Shown one piece after another: positions 36,425-45,760 of a stretch of DNA of 64,000 nucleotides (position 1 is the stretch's first letter; each line of letters starts with the position of its first letter). Both the position numbers and the translations under genes were made by a program. The DNA is taken from assembly GCF_002927635.1 (NCBI RefSeq), contig NZ_PRDS01000002.1, positions 62,001-126,000 on the forward strand, given 5' to 3'. The notes beneath the pieces were generated by a model. That model did no database searches and was not told the DNA's origin. It saw only the letters and a program-made list of their open reading frames with translations. Source of the stretch: Albidovulum inexpectatum. Lineage in GTDB: Bacteria; Pseudomonadota; Alphaproteobacteria; Rhodobacterales; Rhodobacteraceae.

Positions 36425-37801
36425 TCAGAAGAAGTCGATCGAGACCTGCAGAAGCCGTTCGACCTCTGGCACGTCGCTGGCCATGGAGAACAGCGCGACC
36501 ACGTCGCCCTCCTCGATACGCAGGTGGCCGTGAGGTTTCAGGACCTTGTCGCCCTTCATCACGGCACCGACCAGCACACCTTCCGGAAACTCGATGTCCC
36601 GGACAAGCTTGCCCGAAATCGGCGAGGTTCCCATCACCTGCGCCTCGATCATCTCGGCCTCGGCATCGCCGATGGAATAGATCGCGCGGACACGGCCATG
36701 ACGCACATGACGAAGGATCGAGGACACCGTGGTGGCGCGGGGATTGATATAGGCATCGATGTTCAACGCCGGCATCAGCGGGGCCAAAGTCGGGTCGTTG
36801 ATCAACGCGATGCCCAGCTTGCATCCCGCCTGCTTGGCCCGAACCGTGGCCAGGATATTCGTCTTGTCATCATCCGTCACCGCCAGAACGGCATCCGCGC
36901 GGTCGATATTGGCTTCGGTCAGAAGGTCCATGTCCATGCCGTCGCCGTTCAGCACGATCGTGCGTTCCAGGGCGTCAGCCGCCTGCTCGGCCCGCTCTCT
37001 GTTGCGCTCGATCATCTTGACGCGCACCCGTTCCGTCCGGGCCTCCAGCGCGCGCGCAACGGCAAGGCCGACATTGCCGCCGCCGATGATGACGACCCTC
37101 TCCTGCTTGCGCGTCGTCTTGCCAAAGATTTCAAGCGTGCGGGGAACGTCCTCGGTATGGGTGAAGACATAGATCTGGTCGCCCGCGAACAGCTGGTCGC
37201 CCGGCTCGGGCGCGAACAGCCGCCCTTCGCGGCGGACGCCGACGACGATTGCGCGCAATGTCGAAAACAGGTCGGTCAGCTGACGCAAGGGCGTATTCAG
37301 GACCGGACAGTTTTCGTCAAGCGCGATCCCCAGCAATTGGGCCTTGCCGCCGAAAAAGCTTTCGGTGTCGAAGGTGGAAGGCGCAGCCAGGCGTTGCAAC
37401 GCGGCCTCGGCCACTTCGCGTTCCGGGCTGATGACGACATCGATCGGCAGGTGGTCACGACGGTAAAGATCGGAATAGATGGCATCGGTATAGGACTGCG
37501 CGCGAAGGCGCGCGATCTTGCGCGTGATGCCGAATATCGAATGGGCCACCTGGCAGGTGACCATGTTCACCTCGTCCGAATAGGTGGCCGCGATGATCAT
37601 GTCGGCATCCCGCGCGCCGGCCTTTTCCAGAACGTCGGGATAGGATGCAAAGCCCGCCACGCCCTGAACGTCCAGAGACTCGGTCGCGCGGCGTACCAGC
37701 TCGGGGTTGTTGTCGACCACGGTGACGTCGTTGCGTTCGCCCGACAGATGGCGCGCGATCTGCCAGCCAACCTGGCCCGCGCCGCAGATGATGACCTTCA
37801 T
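36425..37801 (-). CDS. trkA: Trk system potassium uptake regulator TrkA
   Basis: 458 residues from the ATG at 37801 after AGGAG. Two RCK modules are present: the first NAD-binding motif is ICGAGQVGWQIA at the N terminus, the second IIGGGNVGLAVARAL near the middle, each followed by a TrkA-C domain (LFAPEPGDQLFAGDQIYVF; VLKPHGHLRIEEGDVVALF). It forms the cytoplasmic ring that gates TrkH. In many alphaproteobacteria the nitrogen-control genes ntrY-ntrX lie just upstream; here ppk2 is divergent instead. Confidence 0.95.
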   Translation of the reverse strand: MKVIICGAGQVGWQIARHLSGERNDVTVVDNNPELVRRATESLDVQGVAGFASYPDVLEKAGARDADMIIAATYSDEVNMVTCQVAHSIFGITRKIARLRAQSYTDAIYSDLYRRDHLPIDVVISPEREVAEAALQRLAAPSTFDTESFFGGKAQLLGIALDENCPVLNTPLRQLTDLFSTLRAIVVGVRREGRLFAPEPGDQLFAGDQIYVFTHTEDVPRTLEIFGKTTRKQERVVIIGGGNVGLAVARALEARTERVRVKMIERNRERAEQAADALERTIVLNGDGMDMDLLTEANIDRADAVLAVTDDDKTNILATVRAKQAGCKLGIALINDPTLAPLMPALNIDAYINPRATTVSSILRHVRHGRVRAIYSIGDAEAEMIEAQVMGTSPISGKLVRDIEFPEGVLVGAVMKGDKVLKPHGHLRIEEGDVVALFSMASDVPEVERLLQVSIDFF

Positions 37802-37953
37802 GGGTCGCTCCTGACTGTCCCTTGGCCTTGGTGTAGGCCCAGCAGGGCCCGGGGTCAACGTGGCGCGAAACCCGACCCACGGCATGGCGGCGATTGCGCC
37901 CCGCGCGGCGATCGTCATACTGGCCTCGACCCGTGCAACCAAGGCAGAACCGC

Positions 37954-38850
37954 ATGACCGACACGACTTCGACCGCAAGGATCGAGATCCCATTCGTGGG
38001 ACAGATCACCGACTATCTTCAGAATGGCGCGCCGCCAGAGATCGCCCGCGCCATCCGGTCGGCCGACAGGGACGACATCATCTCGCCGGGCTATCCCTAT
38101 TCGCGGCGCATGAAGCGCAAGGATTATGACCGGCGGATAGAGGCCTTGCAGATCGAACTGGTCAAGATGCTGCGTGACCTGCGTGAGACGGGCAAGCGGC
38201 TGTGCGTTCTGTTCGAGGGCCGCGATGCCGCCGGCAAGGGCGGCACGATCGGGCGGATGCGGCAGAACCTGAACCCGCGTTCGGCCTATGTCGTCGCCCT
38301 GCCCAAGCCCACGGAAAAGGAAGTCGGCCAATGGTATTTCCAACGCTATGTGGACTGGCTGCCCGGCGCGGGTGAAATCGCCCTCTTTGACCGATCGTGG
38401 TACAACAGGGGCGTCGTTGAACATGTCTTCGGCTTTTGCACACCGGCACAGCGCGAGCTGTTCTTTGCCCAGGTTCCCGATTTCGAACGGATGCTGGTCG
38501 ATGATGGAATCATCCTGGTCAAGCTCTGGCTGTCAGTCGGCCGGGCCGAACAGCTGCGCCGGTTCCTGGACCGCGAGCGCGATCCGCTGAAGCAGTGGAA
38601 GCTCAGCTGGATCGATGTCGAAGGGCTGAAGAAGTGGGACGCATACACGGCAGCGATTGCCGAAACCATCGAGCGCAGCCACACCGATCATGCCCCCTGG
38701 ACGATCATACGCGCCGACGACAAGCGGCGTGCCCGGCTGGCGGCGATCCAGACCGTGCTTGGCCAGATCGACTATATCGGCAAGGATCGTCAGGCGATCG
38801 GCAAGATCGACGGCAAGATCTGTGGCGGGCCGGACCTTCTGGATGTCTAA
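37954..38850 (+). CDS. ppk2: Polyphosphate kinase 2
   Basis: Transfers phosphate between polyphosphate and nucleoside diphosphates (GDP or ADP). 298 residues from the ATG at 37954. The class I single-domain form is recognised by the Walker [12 protein letters not shown] (88-98), the lid-containing [20 protein letters not shown] and Walker [13 protein letters not shown]. The TetR gene begins inside its last codons (ATGTCTAA, 8-bp overlap), so the two are co-transcribed. Confidence 0.94.
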   Translation: MTDTTSTARIEIPFVGQITDYLQNGAPPEIARAIRSADRDDIISPGYPYSRRMKRKDYDRRIEALQIELVKMLRDLRETGKRLCVLFEGRDAAGKGGTIGRMRQNLNPRSAYVVALPKPTEKEVGQWYFQRYVDWLPGAGEIALFDRSWYNRGVVEHVFGFCTPAQRELFFAQVPDFERMLVDDGIILVKLWLSVGRAEQLRRFLDRERDPLKQWKLSWIDVEGLKKWDAYTAAIAETIERSHTDHAPWTIIRADDKRRARLAAIQTVLGQIDYIGKDRQAIGKIDGKICGGPDLLDV

Positions 38851-39463
38851 GAAGGGATATCACCACGGCAACCTGCGCAGCGCATTGGTGGATGCCACCC
38901 TTGCCCTGATCGAAAGACAGGGGCCGCAGGGCTTTTCCCTGTCGGATGCCGCGCGTTCGGTCGGCGTGACGCCGGCCGCTGTCTATCGGCACTTTGCCGG
39001 CCGGGACGATCTGATCGCCGAATGCGCGCGCCAGGGATTCGATCTGTTCGCCGAGGAGATGCGCCGCGCCTGGAATGACGGGCGCCCCAATCCCCTGCGC
39101 GCGTTCGAGGCCGTGGCGCTTGCCTATCTGGACTTTGCCCGCGACCATCCGGGCCATTACATGGCCATGTTCGAAAGCGGAATCAGCCTGTCGCTCAATC
39201 CCGATCTTGCCCGCGCGCATGAACGCGCCCTTGCGGTCTTTGCGCGCGCCGCCGAGCCGCTGATCGAGCGACTGCCCGGCGACCGGCGCCCGCCGGCCGC
39301 GATGTTCGCCGCCCATGTCTGGGCCCTGTCGCACGGCATCGTCGAGCTTTTCGCGCGCCCCGGACCGGGCAGCCGCGCGCCCTTTCCGCCCGATGCGCTG
39401 CTGGAGGCCGGAATCGGCATCTATCTGCGTGGCCTGGGCCTTGTTCCCGGCGACCCGGACTAG
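38843..39463 (+). CDS. TetR/AcrR-family transcriptional regulator
   Basis: 206 residues starting in the stop region of ppk2. N-terminal HTH of TetR type ([20 protein letters not shown], then [11 protein letters not shown]) with a preceding helix [18 protein letters not shown], and a C-terminal ligand/dimer domain of the WHG type ([19 protein letters not shown]). The ligand is unknown. The MFS gene 73 bp downstream is a possible target, as is its own ppk2 operon. Confidence 0.88.
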   Translation: MSKKGYHHGNLRSALVDATLALIERQGPQGFSLSDAARSVGVTPAAVYRHFAGRDDLIAECARQGFDLFAEEMRRAWNDGRPNPLRAFEAVALAYLDFARDHPGHYMAMFESGISLSLNPDLARAHERALAVFARAAEPLIERLPGDRRPPAAMFAAHVWALSHGIVELFARPGPGSRAPFPPDALLEAGIGIYLRGLGLVPGDPD

Positions 39464-39536
39464 ACGCGACACAACGCCCCTTGCCTTGGCACCGGGCGCG
39501 CATTAGCCCTTCGGCAAATCGATGACAGGTGAACGA

Positions 39537-40760
39537 ATGACCGCCACGACCACGGCATCCGATGACCGTCGCGCCAGACGCAATGTCGTGGTGCTTATCC
39601 TGGCCCAGGCACTGCTGGGCGCGCAGATGCCGATGATCTTCACGGTCGGGGGGCTGGCGGGACAGATGCTTGCCCCCAATCCCTGCCTTGCCACCCTGCC
39701 GATCTCGATGACCGTGATGGGCTCGATGCTGTCCGCCGCGCCGATGTCGTCCTTCATGGCGCGCCACGGGCGCCGGGCGGGATTCTGGCTGGGCGCGCTG
39801 GGCGGCGCTGCGGGCGGGGCCATTGCCGCCGCGGGGCTCTACCGGGGGTCCTTTGCCCTGTTCCTCGTCGGGTCGCTCATGACAGGGATCTACATGTCGG
39901 CCCAGGGCTTCTATCGCTTTGCCGCGGCCGATACGGCGTCCGAGTCGTTTCGCCCCAAGGCAATCTCGTGGGTGATGGCCGGGGGGCTGGTGTCCGCCAT
40001 CATCGGGCCGCAGCTTGTCAAGGTGACGGGTTCGGCCCTGCCCGCGGCCTTCCTTGGAACCTATCTGGCGGTGGTGGTGCTGAACCTTGTCGGCATGGGG
40101 CTGTTCCTGTTCCTGGACATCCCCCGCCCTGGGGCAATGGGCACGCAGTCCAGCCCTGCCCGATCGCGGATCGAGATGCTGCGCGATCCCGCCATTTCGG
40201 TTGCGATCATCTGCGCGATGGTTTCCTACGCGCTGATGAACCTTGTGATGACCTCGACCCCGCTTGCGGTCGTCGGCTGCGGGTATTCGCAGAACGATGC
40301 GGCGGATATCGTGTCGGCCCATGTGCTTGCCATGTTCGTGCCCTCGTTCTTCACGGGGCATCTGATCGCGCGGTTCGGCGCGCCGCTGATCACGGGGACG
40401 GGCCTTGCCCTGCTGGCCGGGGCGGGCGCCGTGGCATTGACCGGGGTCGAGCTGGAGCAGTTCTTTGCCGCCCTGGTCCTTCTTGGCCTTGGCTGGAATT
40501 TCGGGTTCATCGGCGCAACCAGCATGCTGGCCGGGGCCCATCGGCCCGAGGAGCGCGGAGCCATCCAGGGGCTGAACGACCTCATCGTCTTTGGCGGTGT
40601 CACGGTCGCCTCGCTGGCCTCGGGCGGATTGATGAACTGCGCCGGGACCAGTGTCCTGGCCGGTTGGCAGGCCGTGAACCTTGCGATGATACCGTTTTTG
40701 GTGCTTGCGGGCGGCGCGCTGATCTGGCTGGTCCTGCGCCCGCGCGAGGAAAAAGCCTAG
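39537..40760 (+). CDS. MFS transporter
   Basis: 407 residues from the ATG at 39537 after AGGTGA. Twelve hydrophobic segments with the MFS loop (SFMARHGRRAGFWLGAL). The region around GIYMSAQGFYRFAAADTA and GLNDLIVFGGVTVASLASGG is typical of an MFS subgroup of unknown substrate found in alphaproteobacteria. Its TAG stop overlaps the stop of the convergent gene by 4 bp. Confidence 0.87.
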   Translation: MTATTTASDDRRARRNVVVLILAQALLGAQMPMIFTVGGLAGQMLAPNPCLATLPISMTVMGSMLSAAPMSSFMARHGRRAGFWLGALGGAAGGAIAAAGLYRGSFALFLVGSLMTGIYMSAQGFYRFAAADTASESFRPKAISWVMAGGLVSAIIGPQLVKVTGSALPAAFLGTYLAVVVLNLVGMGLFLFLDIPRPGAMGTQSSPARSRIEMLRDPAISVAIICAMVSYALMNLVMTSTPLAVVGCGYSQNDAADIVSAHVLAMFVPSFFTGHLIARFGAPLITGTGLALLAGAGAVALTGVELEQFFAALVLLGLGWNFGFIGATSMLAGAHRPEERGAIQGLNDLIVFGGVTVASLASGGLMNCAGTSVLAGWQAVNLAMIPFLVLAGGALIWLVLRPREEKA

Positions 40761-41527
40761 ACACGCCCGCGCAGGACGCGCCACAACAGCGCCAGACGGC
40801 GGGCGAATTCCGACGTTTCCGCCCGTCCCTGCCCGACCCGCGCGGGGTCCCTGACGATGCCCTTCAGCACTTGCCGTGCCGGCGATACGGTCCAAAGCGC
40901 TGGCCTGACTTCCGTCGGAAACCTGACGCGACGCGCCTTCTCCAGCCGGGTCAAACCCTCGGCCGCGAGTCCGGCGATGGCGCTTGCGCTGTCATCCGGC
41001 AGCGGCTGACGACCGCGCGCGACCAGATGCGGAACCGCCCGCAGATAGGCGGCGATCGCCCCGCCCATGGCGGCGTCACGGATCGCGGGCTCCAACCGTT
41101 CCTCTGCGCCAAGAGCCAGTGCCGCCGCCCACATCAGGTTGCCGGCCGTTGCATCCAGATAGGCCAGAAGATCGTCCCTGCCCTCGAACGGGTCGGGCCA
41201 GCAGTCGCGCCGACGTGCTTCGGCCAGATCGATCATCGCGCGGGAAACACGCGGATCGCGCGCAAGGACAGGGCCGACCGCCATGACCACCGGCGGGCCA
41301 GAGACATTCCGCCCCTCGGCCAATGCGGAAACGGTATCGATCCACCACTGAAGCCGCATTTCGGCGACCATCGGCTCGGCCGAACTCCACGGCGCGCGTG
41401 CGATTTCGAGGTTCAGCGCATATAGCGGGAACAGGATGTCCCGCGCCGCTGGGGGCGCGGCCATCGTCGCGGCATGCCGATCGGGGTCGCCCCTTTGAAC
41501 GATTTCAGCACAGTCGGTCACGCTCAT
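40757..41527 (-). CDS. Squalene/phytoene synthase-like protein (NDUFAF6 type)
   Basis: 256 residues of the isoprenoid-synthase fold (AARDILFPLYALNLEIARA, MRLQWWIDTV, AYLDATAGNLMWAAALALG). The paired Asp-rich motifs that bind prenyl diphosphate in true squalene or phytoene synthases are not intact, which suggests the group related to the mitochondrial complex I assembly factor NDUFAF6 rather than a carotenoid enzyme. No crt genes are nearby. Its start overlaps the cimA stop by 4 bp. Confidence 0.8.
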   Translation of the reverse strand: MSVTDCAEIVQRGDPDRHAATMAAPPAARDILFPLYALNLEIARAPWSSAEPMVAEMRLQWWIDTVSALAEGRNVSGPPVVMAVGPVLARDPRVSRAMIDLAEARRRDCWPDPFEGRDDLLAYLDATAGNLMWAAALALGAEERLEPAIRDAAMGGAIAAYLRAVPHLVARGRQPLPDDSASAIAGLAAEGLTRLEKARRVRFPTEVRPALWTVSPARQVLKGIVRDPARVGQGRAETSEFARRLALLWRVLRGRV

Positions 41528-43143
41528 GCCGGGGCAACCCCGTCCCGGACAAGCTTCCACAGGATCGCCTCGACGAGCGCCTCGAAGCTTGCGTCAACGA
41601 TGTTCGCGCTGACGCCCACCGTGGACCAGCGCTGGCCCGCGCCATCCTCGCTGTCGATGATGACGCGCGTGACGGCCTCGGTCCCGCCCTGGGTGATGCG
41701 CACCTTGAAGTCCACCAGCTTCATGTCGTCGATCGAGGCCTGATAGGGCCCCAGATCCTTGGCCAGGGCCTTGGCCAGCGCGTTGACCGGACCGCGGTCA
41801 GAGCCGGTTTCGTCCAGGGATTCCGAAACCGACAGCATCTTTTCGTCGCCGATCTTCACGACGACGACGGCCTCGGACAACGTGACCATCTGATTGTACT
41901 TGTTCTTGCGCCGCTCGACGGTCACGCGATAGCGCTTGACCTCGAAATAGTCGGGCAACAGCCCAAGCGCGCGCCGGGCCAGCAGCTCGAACGAGGCCTG
42001 CGCGCCGTCATAGGCATAGCCCTGATCTTCACGCTCCTTGATCTGTCGCAGGATCTGGCCCAGGCGCGGATCGTCTGGCGCAACTTCGATCCCGGCGGCG
42101 GCAAGGCGTGCGCGCAGGTTGGACAGGCCCGCCTGGTTCGACATGGGAATCAGACGCTGGTTGCCGACAAGGGCCGGATCGACATGTTCGTAAGTCGAAG
42201 GGTCTTTCAGAATCGCGCTGGCATGCAGGCCCGCCTTGTGCACGAAGGCCGAGGCCCCGACATAGGGCGCGCTGCGCAGCGGTACGCGGTTCAGGATGTC
42301 GTCAAGCATCCGGCTGGCGCGGGTCAGACCGCGCAGGGCATCATGCGTAACGCCCGTTTCGAACCGGCTGGCATAGGGTTCCTTCAAAAGAAGCGTCGGA
42401 ATCAGGGTCGTGAGATTGGCATTGCCACAGCGTTCCCCAAGGCCATTCAACGTGCCCTGGATCTGGCGCGCGCCCGCATCCACCGCCGCAAGCGTACCCG
42501 CCACGGCATTGCCCGTGTCGTCATGGCAATGAATGCCCAGCCGGTCACCGGGAATGCCCGCCGCGATCACCTCGGCAGTGATGCGGCCGATCTCGGCCGG
42601 CAGCGTGCCGCCATTGGTGTCACACAGAACGATCCAGCGCGCGCCAGCGTCGAACGCAGCCCGCAAACAGGACAGCGCATAGTCCGGATTTGCCTTCCAT
42701 CCGTCGAAGAAATGCTCGGCATCGAACAGCGCCTCGCGTCCACGGGACACGGCATGGGCGACCGAGCTGCGGATCGCTTCCAGGTTTTCCTCAAGGCTCT
42801 GCCCCAAGGCGGTGGTGACATGGAAATCATGCGCCTTCCCGACCAGGCACACGGCCGGTGTCTGGGCGTTCAGAACCGCGGCCAGCACGTCATCGTTTTC
42901 GGCCGATCGTCCGGCCCGGCGCGTCATGCCAAAGGCCGTGAAGGTCGCCCGCGTTTGTGGACGTGCATCGAAGAAATCGCTGTCTGTCGGGTTCGCGCCC
43001 GGCCAGCCGCCTTCGATGTAATCGATGCCCAGATCGTCCAGCGTACGCGCAATCTGGATCTTTTCGGCAACCGAGAACTGAACGCCCTGTGTCTGCTGGC
43101 CGTCTCTCAGGGTCGTATCATAAAGGTAGAGCCGTTCCTTCAT
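41524..43143 (-). CDS. cimA: (R)-Citramalate synthase
   Basis: Condenses pyruvate and acetyl-CoA to citramalate, the threonine-independent entry to isoleucine synthesis. 539 residues from the ATG at 43143. HMGL-like TIM-barrel motifs are LYDTTLRDGQQTQGVQFS, the metal ligands in GIHCHDDTGNAVA and the loop GAGARQIQGTLNGLGERCGN-like; a C-terminal LeuA-type allosteric domain follows. The length matches the CimA group rather than LeuA. Lies 13 bp after cysS and is coupled to the next gene. Confidence 0.92.
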   Translation of the reverse strand: MKERLYLYDTTLRDGQQTQGVQFSVAEKIQIARTLDDLGIDYIEGGWPGANPTDSDFFDARPQTRATFTAFGMTRRAGRSAENDDVLAAVLNAQTPAVCLVGKAHDFHVTTALGQSLEENLEAIRSSVAHAVSRGREALFDAEHFFDGWKANPDYALSCLRAAFDAGARWIVLCDTNGGTLPAEIGRITAEVIAAGIPGDRLGIHCHDDTGNAVAGTLAAVDAGARQIQGTLNGLGERCGNANLTTLIPTLLLKEPYASRFETGVTHDALRGLTRASRMLDDILNRVPLRSAPYVGASAFVHKAGLHASAILKDPSTYEHVDPALVGNQRLIPMSNQAGLSNLRARLAAAGIEVAPDDPRLGQILRQIKEREDQGYAYDGAQASFELLARRALGLLPDYFEVKRYRVTVERRKNKYNQMVTLSEAVVVVKIGDEKMLSVSESLDETGSDRGPVNALAKALAKDLGPYQASIDDMKLVDFKVRITQGGTEAVTRVIIDSEDGAGQRWSTVGVSANIVDASFEALVEAILWKLVRDGVAPA

Positions 43144-43156
43144 CCCACGCACTTTC

Positions 43157-44551
43157 TCAGGCCAGATCCTGCAGCTTCCCGGCGTCGAAATCCGGCCCCG
43201 GAACCAATTCGACCCCCGCGCGCGACATGCGCACCTCGACGCCGGCCGCCACAAGGGCGGACTTCATCCTGTCAACTTCCGAGAAATCTTTTGTCTCCAT
43301 CGCCTTGCGACGCATTTCTGCCAATCGTTGTGCAAGCGGTGCAAGATCCACCTTCGGAGCCAGCCAGTCAGGCCGATCCTGCGTCAGCAGCCCCATCAAC
43401 CGGGCAGAGGATTTCAGCAGCGCCGCCTGACCGGCATTGGCCAGCGCGTGCAGCTCGGCGATCGCGCCGGCGGTGTTCAGATCGTCCGCCAGTGCCGCGA
43501 CGACTTCCGGCGCGGGTTCGGGTGCGGGCTCGATGTCATCGACCAGCGAATGCCAGCGTCGCAGGACGGCTTCCGCCGCGCGGGCCTTTTCGGCCGTCCA
43601 GTCCATGGGGCGGGAATAATGCGTCTGCAGGAAGACAAGGCGGATCACTTCGCCCGGCACGCCCTGATCCAGCAGGTCACGTACGGTAAAGAAGTTGCCA
43701 AGGCTCTTGGACATCTTCCTGCCTTCGACCTGCAGCATTTCATTGTGCATCCAGTACCGGGCGAAACCGCCTTCGGGATGGGCGCAGCGGCTTTGCGCGA
43801 TTTCGTTTTCGTGATGCGGGAATTGCAGGTCGATGCCCCCGCCGTGGATGTCGAAACTGTCGCCCAGCAATTCATGCGCCATGGCCGAGCATTCGATATG
43901 CCATCCGGGCCGGCCCCTGCCCCAGGGGCTGTTCCATCCCGGCAGATCGTCGCTCGACGGTTTCCACAGCACGAAATCCAGCGGATCTTCCTTGAACGGC
44001 GCGATCTCGACCCGTGCGCCCGCGATCATGTCATCGACAGAACGCCCCGAAAGGCGTCCATATTCCCTGTAGCTTCGCACGCGGAACAGGACATGGCCGT
44101 CGCGCTCATAGGCATGTCCGCCGGCGACCAGCTGTTCGATCATCGCGATCATGGCGCCGATCCACTCGGTCGCGCGCGGCTCCTGTGTCGGGCGCAGGGC
44201 GCCGAGCGCGTCCATGTCGGCATGATACCATTCGATCGTGCAGTCGGTCAGATCGCGGATGATCTCTTCCAGCGGGCGCGCGTCTCCGGCTGCACGCAGT
44301 TCGGCCGCGCGCGCGTTGATCTTGTCATCCACGTCGGTGAAGTTGCGGACATAGGTGACGTGATCCGCCCCGAAGACGTGGCGCAGCAGACGAAACAGCG
44401 TGTCGAACACGATCACGGGCCGCGCATTGCCCAGATGCGCGCGGTCATAGACGGTCGGTCCGCAGACATACATTCGGACGTTGGAAGCGTCCAAAGGCTC
44501 GAACAGTTCCTTGCTGCGGGTTCTGGTATTGGTCAGCCGGATCGAGGTCAT
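43157..44551 (-). CDS. cysS: Cysteinyl-tRNA synthetase
   Basis: Charges tRNA-Cys. 464 residues from the ATG at 44551. The class I signatures are the HIGH-like loop in [15 protein letters not shown] (zinc Cys included) and KMSKS in [10 protein letters not shown]; the zinc site residues in WHIECSAM and HHENEIAQS are present. C-terminal DALR-type helical domain intact. Followed closely by cimA. Confidence 0.97.
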   Translation of the reverse strand: MTSIRLTNTRTRSKELFEPLDASNVRMYVCGPTVYDRAHLGNARPVIVFDTLFRLLRHVFGADHVTYVRNFTDVDDKINARAAELRAAGDARPLEEIIRDLTDCTIEWYHADMDALGALRPTQEPRATEWIGAMIAMIEQLVAGGHAYERDGHVLFRVRSYREYGRLSGRSVDDMIAGARVEIAPFKEDPLDFVLWKPSSDDLPGWNSPWGRGRPGWHIECSAMAHELLGDSFDIHGGGIDLQFPHHENEIAQSRCAHPEGGFARYWMHNEMLQVEGRKMSKSLGNFFTVRDLLDQGVPGEVIRLVFLQTHYSRPMDWTAEKARAAEAVLRRWHSLVDDIEPAPEPAPEVVAALADDLNTAGAIAELHALANAGQAALLKSSARLMGLLTQDRPDWLAPKVDLAPLAQRLAEMRRKAMETKDFSEVDRMKSALVAAGVEVRMSRAGVELVPGPDFDAGKLQDLA

Positions 44552-44848
44552 GCCATCTGTCCCTTCGCGCCCCATCGCGCCTGCGGGCTTGCTGTCTCGC
44601 ATCAATCGGGAAACAGGAACGGCCCGCCTGACGTTCGTCAGCCGCCAATGCACGGAATGAGGATGCGGATCGTTTCCATGCCGCCTTGGTTAGCGGCAAA
44701 TCCCATGATGCGCAAAGGGAAAAGTGCCACCTTTGGCGTCGCAGTCCCGATGCATGCCGGGCGCGCCGGATCGCCGCCCCAGACACCAAGGGGCGGCCAT
44801 CTCGCCGCCCCTTGAGCCACGTTTCGTTTGTGAGCCTTTTCGGCCGGG
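44552..44848. other. Non-coding gap between cysS and the DUF6778 gene
   Basis: 297 bp with no gene I can support. It holds the cysS leader on the left and a terminator-like hairpin at 44787-44814 on the right. No RNA gene seen. Confidence 0.5.
44787..44814 (-). terminator. Hairpin downstream of the DUF6778 gene
   Basis: CAAGGGGCGGC (44787-44797) and GCCGCCCCTTG (44804-44814) form a perfect 11-bp stem with a six-base loop, 35 bp after the stop of the lipoprotein gene. There is no T-run after it on either strand. Confidence 0.6.
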
Positions 44849-45469
44849 TCAGCCGCCCAGGCTGCTGAACGTCTCGCGCGCATCGGCGCCGATGCCGAAG
44901 ATCGCCCTGATCGTCTTTTCGACATGCTCGGTGATCTGGCTCTTCTGAGTCTGGCCTTGGGCGCGCGCCTGCGCCATGCGTGCCCCGGTCAGAGCCGGGA
45001 ACGACGCCTCGACATATTCGGGCCCAAAGAGGATCTCGCCACTTTTGGCATCGCGCACGGCCAGCGTGAATTCGATGTCATGCACACCCGAAGGCGCGCG
45101 CGTTTCTGCGATGAAGGTCAGCGCGTGGAAACGTGCCATCGTCACTTCGACCACCACCTCGCGGTCGCCATTCAGATCGGCAACACCTTTGCTAATTGCG
45201 TCGCGCATGATCTTGGCGACCTGCTCATACCGGTCGCCAGGCGGATCTTCGCGCCAAACGATATCCGCCCTTGGGAAAAAGATCTCTTCTTCGGAAACGA
45301 CAAGCGTACGCGGCACATCAACCTTCACGTCGACGACCTTCCATTCGGACGTGACCTCGGGCGGTGCCGACACGAGATAGGCCGTCCGATGAATGCCGCC
45401 ACTGCATCCGGCAAGCGCCGCCACGACCATCAGGCCGGCCAGCAGCCTCTTGAAACCATACGCAAACAT
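44849..45469 (-). CDS. DUF6778 family lipoprotein
   Basis: 206 residues with a GGAG ribosome site. A lipoprotein signal ends at Cys22 (MVVAALAGCSGG), so it is predicted to be an envelope lipoprotein. The mature part (WKVVDVKVDVPRTLVVSEEE, GDREVVVEVTMARFHALTF, ILFGPEYVEASFPAL) matches a family known only from Rhodobacteraceae-type genomes as DUF6778, of unknown function. Confidence 0.82.
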   Translation of the reverse strand: MFAYGFKRLLAGLMVVAALAGCSGGIHRTAYLVSAPPEVTSEWKVVDVKVDVPRTLVVSEEEIFFPRADIVWREDPPGDRYEQVAKIMRDAISKGVADLNGDREVVVEVTMARFHALTFIAETRAPSGVHDIEFTLAVRDAKSGEILFGPEYVEASFPALTGARMAQARAQGQTQKSQITEHVEKTIRAIFGIGADARETFSSLGG

Positions 45470-45760
45470 CTACCACCACTCCTTTCCTTGTAACGGATCC
45501 GGGCGCTTCCGAATCCATGCGCCAAACTTCATACCCAAGAATGTGGCGCCAATTCGTTCACAAATCGTCGTCGCCGCCACGTCACTTGACAATGTCGACC
45601 GCCGCGAAAGGGCGGATGTTTCGCGCTATGTAGCAACAAATCCCATTTCAAACAACGCCCGGGGCGAAACGATATTGCCGCGGGCGGGGGCTTGCGGATC
45701 GGTTGCTTCGCGGCGCGGTTTGCCCCAAGCTTGACGCCCATCACAGTTGCAGGAGTTTTC
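45470..45760. other. Divergent non-coding region before the lipoprotein and TPM genes
   Basis: 291 bp between two divergent genes. A TTGACA occurs at 45586-45591 on the plus strand but no matching -10 lies 16-18 bases on. Otherwise I see nothing beyond presumed promoters. Confidence 0.4.

Noticed and set aside
45586-45591. TTGACA as a promoter for the TPM gene
   Set aside because: No -10-like hexamer lies 16-18 bases downstream; the nearest candidate is too far away.
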